DNA of 64,000 nt from Clitopilus passeckerianus (lineage: Eukaryota; Basidiomycota; Agaricomycetes; Agaricales; Entolomataceae): contig CALYLX010000080.1 in assembly GCA_944990035.1 (NCBI GenBank), positions 124,001 through 188,000 on the forward strand, given 5' to 3'. Below, one piece after another: positions 22,034 through 35,399 of the stretch. Numbering within the stretch: position 1 is the first letter of the stretch; each line of letters starts with the position of its first letter. The position numbers and the translations under genes were made by a program. The notes below the pieces were generated by a model that worked only from the letters and a program-made list of their open reading frames with translations, was not told where the DNA came from and searched no databases.

Positions 22034-23065
22034 ATGCGTTTCATTACTCTTACCTTCCTCCTCGCTTCCCTTTCTGCCATCTCGACTGCTTCACCTCTCT
22101 CCGAAACTGAGAAGCGCAATGCTACCATCTCTTCTCGAACTCTGGGTGACCACGGCTCGTACACCATCACGGGTCTTGGTAACAGGAAGAAGCAGCTCAT
22201 CGCCTGCGGCGCGCGGTACTTAGACATGGCTATCGCCATGTTGGAGTAAGTCTCCAACCCGTATGCCACTAGCTGTCACCCTAACACTCAAGCTGATCAG
22301 GACCGACCGTATGACTACCGACTACACCTACGGCGACGGCAAATCTGGAGACGCTGCCAACTTTGTAAGTGTTTCTGCTACTAGTAGACGTGTACCACTC
22401 CTTCTTATAACTTGGCTCGCCAACCTCGTAGGGCGTATTCAAGCAGAACTGGGGAATGCTCCGTCAAAGCGTCGGGAGGTACAAAGGAAAGTCCGCGTAC
22501 GTTTCCTGGAGCTCCTTACCTATGTATATATATATATCACCCCAATTTGTCGACAGCAACGACTGGAACACCGGCGCCGAACTCAACAGCAACCTCTGCC
22601 TCGACATTCAACTCCGCCAAGAATCCCAGAACTACTTCGGCGAAGGTCCGTTACCAATGTTCAACTGATCCTAAGGCGTACTCGTTGTTTAATTGATTTG
22701 TTAGGAATCTGGTTCGCTGGTCATCGTAACGGCGCTACGTGAGCCATCGTTTCAACCTTGATGATTATGTCGTATTATTATAACTCATCGGTCGCTCGTG
22801 ATAAAGTGGTTTATCCAACCCAAACACTCAAGATATCCAGAACTACAAAGACGCAATCTACGTGAGTGTCCTCCAAATTCATGAATTAACACCCGAGCCG
22901 AATTGAAAATCACGCGCTTTAGTGGATTCGGGACCAACTTCAGTACTACAACAACGGTGCCGACATGACGGTATGGGCGTTTTGTTCGTTGTCTCAGATT
23001 AGCAGAGACTCAACCTCGATTTCTAGTCCGATGTTCGTTTCTGGGTTAGCGTTCCAGCGATCTGA
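22034..23065 (+). CDS. secreted GH134-like endo-beta-1,4-mannanase, copy 2
   Basis: The paralogue of 4105-5091, with the same intron positions. Exon 1 is 22034-22245. Later exons restore DYTYGDGKSGDAANFG, FKQNWGMLRQSVGRYKGK, NDWNTGAELNSNLCLDIQL, WFAGHRNGATGLSNPNTQD, YWIRDQLQYYNNGADM and a last exon ending RFWVSVPAI. The signal peptide is MRFITLTFLLASLSAISTAS. A Lys-Arg site (EKR) in the propeptide suggests Kex2 processing. The putative catalytic Glu (MLE, split over the first intron) and Asp (YGD) are 12 residues apart, as in copy 1. All introns here are GT-AG. The gene lies head-to-head with mad1. By family it degrades plant mannan outside the cell. Confidence 0.78.
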
Positions 23066-25235
23066 AGTTATCTGCATGAGCTGGTATCAATGCGTAGTGG
23101 AAGGAATTTTGACCAATGAGTAGAGGGGCTTGCGCTCGGTATTTTGTATAACATAAGAAAAGACAATGAACAGGAAACGGGTCGTTGAACGTGTACTTGA
23201 TTGGATTTGAGCGCATTTTTCTCTTCGCTTTGGTCGTTGCGGGATGTAGTCCATCTCTATCAATAACCCCCGCTTGCGATGTTTGCTTAATATTCTTGCA
23301 ATTTCCTGGGCCACCGCCAGGTGGTTCAGTCGTGTTTAGTCGCATCAGCATGATTCGTCTGTCAGTGGTTCTCGGTGATAGCCGTGCGACTTCTGTACCT
23401 GCCAAAGACTATTCGTGCTGTGTCGTCTCCTGGCTGCTCCGACGCCCTGGCGCGAACAGGCGCGCCCCAAATTCATTGCATTCGCCTTATCTTTGCCCCA
23501 AGCTCTACTACGATTATAAGGAGAGGGAAAACACCTATGAAAACACCTCCGTTATTTGCTCTCGAGGTTGAACAATTGATGGTATTGTTCATGTCAGTGC
23601 GAATGTTACAAAGGCCCTGAATAGCTCTCATTGTCAACCACAGCCATTCGGGGCGGTTTTGACTGGAAGGAGATGGAAGATAGAAGAACCTCTTGTTATT
23701 GCTGAGAGTGCGCTTTGACATGGCTCCCGGGTGATTCTCCTTAATTGTCTCGGTCGCAACCGAAACATGTAACCGTTATGCGACGAATGGGAAGGCCACG
23801 CACGGACACCCCCCATTATTTGTTCCACAAAGCAGATGGCAAAACCTCGTTCTCGTCCCCTCTGGACTAAGGGCCGATTAGGACATGACCAAGTGAACGG
23901 AGAGATTACGGGTCCATCACAACGATGTCACAATTTCCTCCTCACATTGCCGCCGTCCTGTCAAATATATGTCTCTCTGCCCTGATATCAGACCATACAT
24001 GCCGACTAGAAGCATGCTACGATGATTCCTAACCTCCGGGATATCGGACTTGTCCTACTTTGGGCACGTAACACCCCAAGTGCCTGCGACTTCTGGTCTT
24101 GCAGGGTACTGCTGAATGACTCCTGAGGACACAGCATCATCTCCATTAGCCGTCGCAAATCCTTTGCTTTGCGAGCTGAAACCATGATGTATCCACTGCC
24201 ACCGAAGTCCGGGGTCCCGAAATGGTCAATTATTTGGTAGACCATCGTGAACAAAGAAACCACTATTGTTTCTTATGCTTGGCTGTCCACGGGCCCATCC
24301 TCGATCCTTCGACAAGGTAGGGTCGCATATGGTGGAGGGCTTCCACCAGAGGTAGCAAGAGGAGATAGAATGTATTGGAAGACCTTTGTCAGCGAACTCA
24401 GAATCACCGAAGGAACCCCCACACAAATTGGTCAAATTATTTTTCTCGATCGGGGGTTCTGGAATATTGGCCCTTATGCGAAGGACCAACCACGACTCGC
24501 TTCAGGTCCCGAGTCAAGATCACTCTGGAGATATTTCCCCATTAATTCTTTTCAGATGGCCGTCGTCGAACCGGATGTCACGAACATGATACGGTTCTCC
24601 ATTTCGTCCCCTTAAGCGCTGGGACTGAATCCACCAAGGAATTCCTCTGAAGTCAACTAATCTTAGGTCGTTGAACGCACGAGATATGGGGGTCATGCGG
24701 ACGCGACGGTGGACTCCAAGTCTGCGTTGGCTCAGTCAAATTGTTTTCTATCGAGTGGTAAGAATCGACTTGTTCGATGTTCCGGCATTTAATTATTACG
24801 CGTAATTCCATGAATAAAACTTTGCAGCAAAGGGAAGTATCAGTGAAGGGGCCAGGGGCTCTCCAGGACCAGGAGCTATGTTAGGGACGTGGAAGCCTCT
24901 TCCCTACACCTTTCCACTACCTTGTTACCACCTGGTTTAAAAGTTTTCCTACAGTCGATTTGATTGCTTTGACCTGCCACCTACCCGTAAATAGCGCGAA
25001 CTGTGGGCGTCGTGCTTTGATGTTTGGCGACAGATATTTCTATATTAGGACGTGTGGTTTTGGGATTTTAACCCTCGCGCTTCGTGGCGTTGAGTCTTCG
25101 TACTGCATCCTCCCTGTTCTACCGCGATGAGTTACGCAGAGAAATATGCTGTAAGGTCAATATCGGCTCTACGGCCTCGTTGGCGGATAGATATTTAATA
25201 AAACAACGTCCAGGCCTCAACATGATATCACCAGG
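23066..25235. other. 2.2-kb gene-free stretch
   Basis: There are several open frames (for example plus 24247-24615), but none with a recognisable domain, a splice-consistent structure or a paralogue in the window. I see no repeat or RNA gene. The right end is the upstream region of the zinc-finger-like gene. Confidence 0.4.
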
Positions 25236-26659
25236 ATGAATCCCCTCGTGCTAGCTGCCGGTCACCAAGGTGGCATCTCCCTTCAGGACGGAACGGGTTC
25301 AAAGTACGAAGGTGTAGCTGCGCCAACGACCATCTTGTGAGTAGCTTTCTTGGTCCATTATATCAAGCAAACGCTGAAAGGAATGTGACAGTGCCACAAG
25401 CGTTGTTGAGCGCAATACCATTGCAACCAGTAAGGGTGGAACGGCGACTCCCCACGAAATTCTCAACCGTGTTTGGGCTGCAACGACAATCCCCATGGTC
25501 GAACCAAATCATGGATATGGTGGCGGTCTGTAAGTATCACATTGGCGATTGAACACTGCGTCAAATCAACTTACCGGATCCCTTCAGTTTCCTCGATTTC
25601 AACCCCCACCCCCCTAAAATTCACCCCCTTTGCGCCATCGACCCTCAACTCCTTCAGCTCTCCGCAGCAGCAGCTCATACACCGTCATTGAACGCTGCTT
25701 TGACGTTTTCAACCACCAACATTCCCCTTCATGATCAACAACACGCCACCCTTTACGGACCTGCTGGCAAAAGCGGATTAGATGCCCAAGTACCTCCTGA
25801 TACCAGCCATTATCTTGGCGAGTCCTCCAGTGCCCCAATTGTCTCCGTCGCCCCCTCCACTATAGATGATCACGGCTCAGTCCCAACCCCCGTAAAGTCA
25901 GCGCTAAATATCACCAACGTGAACATTCCCGGCGGGTCGGATTGCCAGGCGTCTTTTCCAGAGACCAACCACTGCAACGTTCTCCCTGTCATCGCTCGTA
26001 GAAGCGCTAGAACTTCCACAGAAGTCCGGAGGGTCTCGACCTTACAAGGATCGGATTCTCGCTTTCATCCTTACCCCAAAGGCAACACAACCTCTGGATC
26101 AAACCAGATAAAGGCGAGAAATCCTCGAGGACCAAACCGCTCCAAAACTCCTTCGACGCGAGTTAAAGTGGCGACAACATCTCTGGTCGAGACATGTCCC
26201 AAATCCTCCCGCCCCAATCCTCATGAGACACCTAAAGCACCCCAGGCCTTGCCTCGACATGGCTTTGCGTTCTCTGGGATGTCTTTCCAGTGCCGCTTCG
26301 AAAACTGTTCGTACGAGGTGCCGTTCCTACCACCAACAGATGAGCCCGAGGCGAGGCTGCCATATCTCAGGAAGATTGAGGCCCATCTGGGGGAATTCCA
26401 TCGGCCACGCTCAGGTGACCTGTGCAAATGGGTCGAGACGAACAAGAAGACAAAAATCAGCAAAGTGTGCAACCATCGTTTCGGCAAGCAAGGGTCTACC
26501 AACCTTAGGCATATTCGCAACAATTCTCATGCGGCGTACCGAGCGTATTGCCCCGATTGCCGGCAAAGCTTCAGCCGAGATGACAAAATTGTCGAGCACG
26601 TCCGCCTTGGAAAGTGTCCTGGATCACAAGGTGAAGGTCTGAAGTTGTATAACCTGTAA
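25236..26659 (+). CDS. C2H2-like zinc-finger protein
   Basis: Three exons (25236-25336, 25431-25529, 25588-26659) in one frame. The first 230 or so residues are low-complexity, rich in Ser, Pro and Thr. The C-terminal 110 residues carry three Cys/His clusters: FQCRFENCSYEV followed by a distal His pair; CKWVETNKKTKISKVCNHRF with NNSH; and AYCPDCRQSFSRDDKIVEHV, which is a near-canonical C2H2 finger with a final Cys in place of His (LGKC). The layout suggests a nuclear DNA- or RNA-binding regulator. The first two finger-like clusters have atypical spacing. The start is the first ATG that allows phase-consistent splicing. No target can be inferred. Confidence 0.75.
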
Positions 26660-26917
26660 TCATGGGTCGTATTCTTCTGCACGGACAATCTCATTTAGTT
26701 GCTCTATCATGTACCTTACGTGTTCCTGTTTTTTATCGATTTTTTTGAAATGGTTTATTTCTTAGCGTGTATATTTATGGACTCATTTACATTTTATGAA
26801 CGACAATTCTAGTTGCTTTACCAGCTAGTCGAGAAGGTGACCTCGCATGTTGCGTCTAACCACAAGCCTCTTAGCCTGCATAGGCATAGGCACTGAAAGT
26901 CGATGAATCGCAAGGGA
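26660..26917. other. convergent 3' region between the zinc-finger gene and BTB gene 1
   Basis: About 260 nt; the two genes end toward each other here. T-rich sequence with no other feature seen. Confidence 0.5.
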
Positions 26918-28034
26918 CTAGATAGTACGCTAAAAGATGGCGTGTCAATGACGATTGCATGGAGCAGTGATGTAGACTGACCTTAACGCGCACCCAACGA
27001 GTAACCACATCCTTCACCCTGGTCTCGAGCTGTTCTATGCACAACGAACACGTAATGTCCTCTCTTGCGATTCCGAGCGACGTTTGTAGGGTATTCGGCG
27101 AAATGTCTTCAGATTTCAAATGAGACAAGAGGGAAATAAAATGCTACAAAGAAGTTAGAATTCACCAACTCTCGCATCCCACGCGAGTTCAGCTGATGCA
27201 ACGGCCCACGACCTTGTAAGTTTGCGTTGTTGAGCAAAGTGGCATTGTTTTGTCGGGGGATGAGGAGCAGGCGTCGGAAGGATGATTTCCTTGAGCTTCT
27301 CTCTTCGGTCCATATGCAGGCATAGTAGCTTCTTCAGATAAACGGGTCCAATCTTGCCTGCCAATTCGTCATTGATAGTCCAGAGAGGAAGGGAAAGTAG
27401 ATGAGAGGAGGCTGCTTCTGCAAGCGAATGTATATCCAGCTGGGCAGCCAGGGTATATAGTTCGAGTGGGTATAAGGGCGCGTATGAGAGGAGGTAGCCG
27501 TAGTGCGGATGGCTCAGGGTGAGGTGCATCGTGGCATCGATACCGTACTTTGCCATGGCCGTGATAGCCTCCACAAGATGCTCGAACGGCGGAGGACCAT
27601 CCACCAACATCAGTCCATAAAGGATGTGCAGTATAATGTTGAGGACGGTCGACACCTCTGGCACGTTGATGAGGAGGTCTCTCGACACACCATGTGCTGA
27701 TCCTATTGATTGGGCGATAACGGCACGAAACGCGTGTTTCGACACAGCGAAGAGAACGCTGGTATGGACGTAGAAGAGAACAAGGTCGGATGACACGAGA
27801 ACCATGTCGAATTCTAGTTCCATTGCCCCTGGGTAAAAAACCGCCGAGGTCGAATAGTCAGATGTCAAGATCCTAAGCCCAGACTGCGGCGAATGAGCGG
27901 CGCAGACCCCCAAGAGGCTAAAAGCTTACCATTGATTCTGGAAGGTCTCCAAGAGATCCGTCAACAAAGGCACCTTGTCCTCCATCTAATCTGGTATAAA
28001 AATGGGTCATATGGGTCATCGGGTCGTTGTCCAT
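26918..28034 (-). CDS. BTB/POZ-domain protein, copy 1
   Basis: Four exons. The first begins MDNDPMTHMTHFY. The second carries the BTB fold: SSDLVLFYVHTSVLFAVSKH, INVPEVSTVLNIILHILYG, and YPLELYTLAAQLDIHSLAEA. The third has ITCSLCIEQLETRVKDVVTR. The last exon adds only three codons and a stop (R-T-I). Basidiomycete genomes have large families of such BTB proteins of unknown role; BTB domains often mediate oligomerisation or Cullin-3 binding. A paralogue with the same exon layout lies 3 kb away (30083-31290). The start was chosen because it places the intron exactly as in the paralogue. Confidence 0.85.
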
Positions 28035-30082
28035 GGCGAGGTCAAGTTCTGTGGAGCTTTAGCAATCCACACCAAAGAGGTAAGGCACCCGCGTCTGCAT
28101 TCGCATCAGCGGTTATTCCAATCTAGGAGGGCAGGGTTACCTAACATGGTAAATTGTATTGACGTCTTTTATGACGAGTTTCGCGAGCCTCTCTGTTGTA
28201 GATCACTAACCGAATTCGTGGGCTGAGGATCAAAAGTGCAATCAGTGGAGTAGAAGGCAAAAATGAGCATCCCTGTCCCATTTCAGCAGGAGTTAGGCGT
28301 GCAGTGAACGACGGAGATCCATAAACGTAGCAGAGGAGGACAGGACTAGCAGATAATTTCCAGGTACCAGGAGCTATTCGCTGGTGTGCGAAACATAACA
28401 GGAAGAACTTCGGGGTATCCAGTGTCATAGGTAGTTTGACAATGAGAACCGTGCGTTATCAAGGCCTCAAAAGGAGAGCTAGTGTTAGGATAGGCGGTGG
28501 TGACCAGGCTGTTGAGTCTCAAGATTCGAGAGGGGGATTTTATAGATTACGGCCAACGAGCCGCAGGTACGGTCCCAACGAGTTGACTCGCGCGTCTTGA
28601 GGAGCGGTGCGTCCGTAAGAGCCAGGAAATTGGCAACCAGTGCTTGCAGAGCGATGGGGTACGATGGGAGGCGCGTATGAATTTGGAGGTTGACAAAACA
28701 GCCCGACACGACGGCTGGACCATTCTTATTTCCAGCGGCCTATGTAATTTTTACATTGAGTATCAGAAAAGTGGGAGGTTTGATAGTCTTCGCAGAGGCT
28801 TCCGCATTATTCTGAATGTAGTGGCAGCTGGGTAGTAAGCATCATCGGTCACTCGGGAGCTCTTGGGACAACACACCTTCACTCTCCTATATCTTTGCTT
28901 CCAGACGGTCCCAGAACGGCCCTTATCCTCCACGATCCATAGGCCTCCTTCTTGGCTTTCTTACAGCATGCTGGCGACGTTGAGGTGGTAGTAGGTGAAC
29001 CTGGTGCAGCACTGCCACCGGGTTCGACTTTGCTCCACCCACAACAATTCGCCTTTCAAAAATGGGGTAGATCATTCTTCGCCTCCGCCCACGGCAGCCA
29101 CTAACGAACAAACCACCAGAAAAGGCCTGGGTGGTTTCCAGTCAGCACAGACGTTCCGACTATCGTCGGTCACGAGATACGAGAGGGCCTACGAAAGCAT
29201 GTCGATGTGCCTCCCTTCTGAATTGATGCTTGATGAAGCTGCCTCTTTTGCTTGCTGACTCAATCACGGACCGGCGGAAATAGTATTCTGGCCTGGGGGC
29301 TGGCCAATCTATCGGAAGATCCAACTGCTGCTCAAATCTAGGGGTGGGTGCATTCTCCTGCCACGACGTAGAAAGAAAAGAAATTGTGCGACTGCACGGT
29401 AGTGCTCGTGATGGACCTTAGCAGCCACGGTATACTAGCCGAGACAGCAAATGATTGGGGGTCGTTTAAGGATTCTGATATCCAACCAGTCCTCCATAGG
29501 ATACGCCTGGCTGTTCTCAATATCCAGAGCTCGTTCCATGCCGTATCCTGAAATCTAACGACCACCATTCACGGAATAATGGTGTTTAGCCCGGTAATGG
29601 TACCAATGACGTCCCGAGCATCCCGAACTCGTTGAGGTGCCTAGCGCACTGCCACCACCGGACTTTCGCATTTCTTGTTGCCGGTTAGTATGTGGCATGT
29701 GCTGTCTGCCGGACAAATGTCAAAGAAGAACCCTGAACATTGCCTGGAGAGGGGGAACATGTCGTCTCACGCCGTTCACAATGATTGACTGAGTTTCAAG
29801 ATACACGCGACACCGTACGCCTGATGATTTCCACGTCAGGTGGTAAGTTTAAACATTCATTAAACACAAGGCTGTCATTTTGTTTGCTGCGTACTTGTAC
29901 AGTTTAAGACGAACCCTATGTGACCCTGAAGCCCGAATTCATATAAAAGAAAAGACCCAGAAACGCCAGGTTATGTAGAGTGTTCTGTGCGTCCGTGTCT
30001 GCCAAGATAGTGCTATAAGTATGCGTATATATATGTAAATGCGTGTGGGTGAATCGTGAGTAGAAGAATAAAATCTTTGAAT
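28035..30082. other. 2-kb gene-free spacer between the BTB paralogues
   Basis: Open frames here are short and overlap on both strands. None matches a known family or forms a splice-consistent gene. It contains the upstream region of BTB gene 1. No repeat recognised. Confidence 0.4.
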
Positions 30083-31290
30083 TTAGATAGCGCGCTAACC
30101 AAATGAAGAAAGAACATTCCAGAAATCAGACTCGATGACATCACGGCAAAAACAACTCAATCACATACCTTGACGCAGACCCATCGATTAACGACATCCT
30201 TGATTCTTGCATCCAACACCTCCTTGCATTGAGCACATGTAATCTGATCCCCGACCGCTTTGAAGGTCGTTCGAATGGTCACGGGTGATAGGTCTAGAGA
30301 TATGGAATCAGCTGACGCCTTCAATTGAATTTGGAGCGGAAAATCACTTCGATCATCAAGCAACGATCGAAAAGAAGATATTTAATGCCGGACCGGACTT
30401 ACCAGGCTTGATCTCCCAAACGAGACTTGCGGCAGCTGCTGCCCAAGTTCGTTCCAGCTTCTTCGTTTGCGAGAAGCTGCAGGACTCGGAAAGTGCGTGA
30501 GATTCGGGAGGGGCGATGATGATCCTCTTAAGGGCGTCAGTACGGTGGGCGTAGAGCGAGAGGAGCTTCTTGACGTATATGGCTCCAATCTGCTTAGCGA
30601 CATCGTCCGTGATCGTCCATGGCGGATATGAAAGGAGATGGGACGATGCGCTAGCAGCCAAGTGGTAAATGTCGAATTGAGCAGCGAGCGTGTATAGCTC
30701 CAGGGGGTGGAGCGCTGCGAAGGAGAGGAGGTCTTTGGAACAAGGATGAGAGGGAACAAGATGGAACGACGGGTAGATCTCGTATTTCGTCATAGCAGTA
30801 AGCGCTTCAGCAATTGAAAGGAAGGAAGGGGTATGAGAAGAGAATGGCAGGTCGTAAAGAATGTGCAGCATGATATCGAGCATTTCCGACGTTTCTGGTA
30901 TATGAACGACCATCTGGATATATCCACTGATGGAAACTGGACCTGAGCATTGCGCGATTTGGTCCTCGAAAGCATTCTTGGAGATGCGAGTGAGCGTCTT
31001 CGAGTTGACGTAGAACAAGATGCAGTCTAATGAAGCGAAGACCAAGTCGGAATGTACGCCCAGAGCCGCTGGGTGGAAGACAGGGGAGAATTGAAATTGG
31101 CAAGGACTGGACTCATTCGACGGCTGCATTACCAGGGGGTCAGCCAAATGGAAAGGCACGAGCAGATAAAGCCTATACGTACGGGTGGAGTAGGGAGAGC
31201 AATAGATTGATGGTAATCATGCATCCAGTCAAGGGAATCCGAGGAAATCGGTGAGAATGTACCATCACAGCCTGACCACGCAGCGTCCAT
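30083..31290 (-). CDS. BTB/POZ-domain protein, copy 2
   Basis: The same four-exon plan as copy 1. Exon 1 is MDAAWSGCDGTFSPISSDSL. The BTB exon has ASLDCILFYVNSKTLTRISK, VVHIPETSEMLDIMLHILYD and HPLELYTLAAQFDIYHLAAS. Exon 3 has ITCAQCKEVLDARIKDVVNR. The minimal last exon reads R-A-I-stop. Both copies keep a C-x2-C pair just before the last intron and the phrase KDVV(T/N)RWV. An upstream in-frame ATG at 31368 would add 26 residues; 31290 matches the paralogue better. Role unknown. Confidence 0.85.
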
Positions 31291-33845
31291 GGTTGCGAAC
31301 AATGAACCGACGGAATGGAAAAAGAAAGGATCAAGGTCGAGAACAGGGGCAGAGTCTCCCGGAACCAATGAATGCAGTCTTGGGGGGATCGTATGTTTTA
31401 ACCCGCATAGATTGGTACAACTGGGCAGATCTGACGTCGATTATGACGAGTATGCGGACTGAGTGGAGAACAACTCACCTTCAGCGCCTGCCGCTTCGAA
31501 ATGCGACGAGGAACCAAATGTCAGAAAACTTATCGGTGAACGATTGAATGGCAGAGCCGAACAGTTTTCAAGCGTGGATGTTGTGGAGGTGACCTGGGGG
31601 CCCGCTTAGCCTAAACTTCAGGCTAACACATTAAAAAGCAATCGAAATTCACCTTGGGGCGGATGAACCAAATGGTCGTTCACAAGAAAACTGCTCAGAG
31701 TAATGATCCTTGTCGTGAATGGACGAAGGTCTTCGTCCGGATTTTGAATTCCATCTCGATTTGACGCCGTTGGTGTGGAGTAGTGTCTGCCTCATGGTTC
31801 CAACCAGTCGATCGCGTCCGAAGAACTGCGCGGAACTCAAACTGGGTTGTCGATAGAGTGAGGCGTACCCAGGTCGCGTTCACCGCATTTCACGATAGAT
31901 TGCGCCAGTAGTTACTTCTTTCGTAGATGGATGTGCATTGAATAGTCGAATGGAGCATAGCAAGTGTGACGCGCGGCTGAGCTGAACAAAACATGGTTTA
32001 GTCAGAACGATTTTGTGATGATCTTGGCTAAAATTGGACGAAAACATAAGCTATAAATGGAAAATCTCCGTACCATACCACGTGTGCGCGACTTGGCGAC
32101 CATTTTGTCATCATTCTGGTGCCTTTTTTGGACACTGTAGCTCTGGTCAAATCTTCGGAAGCCGGACCACTCGCTCCGACAACAAAGATTCGACAGTTGA
32201 TGGACTTCAAAATTCCACCTGGACCACCAGCAGTCCGGCTTCTTGACCCAGGCACTCTGTTGGTTTTGGCTGCGAGAAGACAATAGCTTTGCAATTCATA
32301 GCACCGATGCGGAAGCGGCAATGAATCTCACCTGGAGGGCTACGATTTCGTGCCACACAAGGGTTTTTTAGAAAACTACTCAAGCGTACTGCGCCTTGAG
32401 GCGTATTAGGCTCCAACAGCTATGCCTAATCGACAAATATTAGTGCTGGTACTACGTCGCAGCACTTGTGAGACAATCTGTGCCCAACACTCACCTTTGT
32501 CTTTGTGCAATGTGGAGCTTCCTCGGGAATGAAACGCTACGGAACGGATGGCAGTGACATGTACATGGCTGCGAGAACGTCAATCTCAACTCGATCGGGG
32601 CAGGGAATGCCGTAGTCTGAGAGGGAAAATGGCGCCTTGTTAGTGCTTGAATGAACTGCGTCGACGTCACATACACGAGGTACTCACGTTCCTCGAAGCC
32701 ACCGTCAACAACCGACTGACGAAATCGTTGTCGTCATAGCTAGCCCTCAAGCAACAGAGGAGGCAGGAGCCCTGTATCGCAGGAGGAAGAGTCGCCAAAA
32801 TAGTCCTAGCCAGCGTCAGTGGCAAAAAATGTGCTGAAGAGGGAGTGCATTCTGTGTCATTTCTGGTTGACGTCTCGAGAAAGTGACTATATGTGTACGT
32901 TCTCTGGCTGTCTTGTCACCTTTCGCCAAGTATCAGCTGGTAAATCTGGAACTGCAACTTCGCCAAAAAAAAATTGGCAAATACAATAAAATTCCTATTC
33001 TGCTCCTTACCTTTTGACCATGGCGCATATAGCGATCGAGAACACTCGATAATCAGATTTGTGCGGTCTGAAGCCTTCTTGGCCATGGTCGGAGGATTCC
33101 CAGTCCCTGGCCCAGACATCCACTACGGCCTGTCGCGTGAATACGTCTGCTCGATGATGTGCAGCCCATGCCAGCCAAGAACGCTTCCAGAGGCTATATT
33201 TCTTCGTCTGTTGAGCTTTTTGATGAATGGTCCACATCATGGACGAACCTTGGCACAAAGACTCAGGTTGCCTAAGCTTGCGATGAAAACAGGCATGGTG
33301 GTAACAGATCAATCAGGGCCTGCGACCTGTCGAATGATGAAAGAGATTAGGACCGTTCGGGTAGCACGTGTTTGTGGTTGATTCCGACGATACATATGAC
33401 TTTTAATTGATTCACCTTCTGGCTGGCATGAACGCCATCATATTATCAACAACGATTAGCATCCAGATCGACCGGACGCCCCGGTCGAGGTATGTTGCCA
33501 TCAATTTCCGCCCAGTCCCGTGTGCCGTAGTACTCAAAGGAAGGGGGGATTATAATGCTGATTTTAGGCGAACGTCCGATTGATAATACAAGCCGACATC
33601 CCGTCGGAATATACAGCTTGAATTCAGGGACTTCGGTTGAAATCATGCCCACAGAGCATCATGATGTCGGCATCGGAACTGGACCAGTTGGCCACTGTGC
33701 TACCGGACCTGCGCTGTGTCATTGAGAATCCTGGGCACAAATAAGTCAAGGAAAATCAAATTTGGCGAGAGAGGAACATAATTGTACATGAGAGTATTCA
33801 AAAACAAAGCAGGAAGTATTCGAGGGATTAGGTGGTGTCGGAGGA
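31291..33845. other. 2.5-kb gene-poor region
   Basis: Only short conflicting open frames. The segment about 32000-32350 has the look of old non-coding repeat sequence, but I found no partner copy in the window. Nothing supported. Confidence 0.4.
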
Positions 33846-34393
33846 CTATCCATCAGTAGGGTAAGACCTATCCCTTATCGTATACAAGTGATCGACTCCC
33901 GGAGTGTGATAGGATCGATAAAGAGGGACCCCTCCGCACTGATTATCCGGATAGATGTACCCGGTGATGCCTTCATCCACGTATCCGAGGTTGTTGATTG
34001 CGTTATCCTTCTCCGTTGGGTTGGTGGTGCAGAAATGGTCGTTACCAACCGGGTCGGATGGGGTCCTCTTGTACACCTTATAGAGCGGGACCGTGCTGTG
34101 CTCGGCGGGCTTGAAGACGTAGAGGGCGACGCCTTCCTCAATGAAGCCGAGCCTGTTGACGGTATTCTGGTACTCGGAGAGGTTGGTGGTGTAGTAATGA
34201 TCGATATCCCGGTCCTTGTATGTACGGTACCAAGGTGTAGTGGTGCGAGGATCAGCGCACCCCTTCTGGGATGAGTCCGAGCGGCAGTAACCTAGAAATG
34301 ATCATGAAGTTAGCAAGAGACAAATAATAGCAGGGTTAATTTTATATGTATCAGCGCAGAAACGGAGAGCAGTGCAATAAATGAGAGCTTCAT
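33846..34393 (-). CDS. DUF5648 repeat protein, copy 1 (3' truncated, 5' end unresolved)
   Basis: The main exon (about 34292-33846) encodes repeats of the form TPWYRTYKDRDIDHYYTT, LGFIEEGVALYVFKP, NDHFCTTNPTEKDNAINN and GYVDEGITGYIYPDNQ. This is the DUF5648 pattern, found in secreted proteins of basidiomycetes and bacteria. The third repeat stops short after DHLYTIRDRS, where the copy at 55.7 kb continues for about 30 more residues. A 5' exon starting MKLSFIALLSVSAL looks like a signal peptide, but I could not find a GT donor that joins it in frame. Either the start is elsewhere or the gene is damaged. Function unknown; a carbohydrate-binding role is often suspected. Confidence 0.6.
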
Positions 34394-34477
34394 GTCGAAT
34401 GGAAGTGTTGGTTTAGGAGCGAGTAAAAAGTGTTTGAGAGGCAAATGACTGAAGATAGTTGGCATGACCTTGTGCCT

Positions 34478-34484
34478 CTTTATA
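34478..34484 (-). promoter_or_regulatory. TATA box upstream of DUF5648 copy 1
   Basis: TATAAAG about 85 nt upstream of the putative ATG at 34393. Confidence 0.5.
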
Positions 34485-35399
34485 GTCCTTTGGAGACGAA
34501 GATCATTGGGATAGAGTTTCGGCCTTTCCCTCCTGCCCAAGCGCTGCCAAGTCATGTGGAACCTAACCACAAAGACAATAATTTTGATCTGTCAAGATGG
34601 GAAGACATATTCAGACCAGAAGTCGTAGCAGAGTAGATTTATTATCCTTATCACCACCTAAATAATGTAGAAATGATTGACTGTCAGTGTTAACGTTGCC
34701 GAGCAGTCAATCCGGTCTCGATTGGACGAGTCCGGACGAAAAGGTTGTTCGACACATTGGTTTGCTCACGTTCAATCGCCGAGAACCTTTAGGAGCAGGG
34801 TTCTAGATTGTCAAAGCACGCCTTTACGAGGCGGCCGATGCCAGGGTTTGACGCTGATGCATTTAGACGTCAAACATTCGCGGAAGAGCGCCTCTTAGGG
34901 CCTCTGCTTCAAGATTACCATCAGAGCGAGAGCTCACTTTCCAGCGATAATTCAAAAGGTGACAGAATTCAATCCAGACGCCAGCTATTGCATTATTATG
35001 ATACACCTTTGTCCGAGAGGAGGACAATGAGGAGATTCTAATAGAGAAGAAAGGCTGACTGGACTTGCAATTGCTGTCGCAATGCTGTGCAAGGAAGACG
35101 CGGAGTTGACATATCGTCCGATCACATTGAAGCGCTTGCACTATTGGCCGACCATCTACGGCTATGTGTAGCGCCCGGCGGTTAACCTTGGCCAGAAAAG
35201 TTGCCTGCTCTTGCGGACGAATGCGGAGGAAAGAACGATATTTGTACCTGCTTGCAGCTCGGCATTCCCGCTCGCATCAAAGGTTTGTAATCCACGTCTG
35301 ACCGTCATTTGCGGATCTTGCTGTCTATTGCCGCCCTTGGGCACTGAATATTGAATCATTAACCGTGGTTGTTCAAATGTTGACGTGAGGTGCCTCGCC
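34485..35399. other. gene-free stretch
   Basis: About 900 nt with no supported coding sequence or repeat. Confidence 0.4.

Noticed and set aside
24247..24615. Plus-strand ORF of 122 codons
   Set aside because: An equally long antisense ORF overlaps it. There is no domain, signal peptide or splice support.
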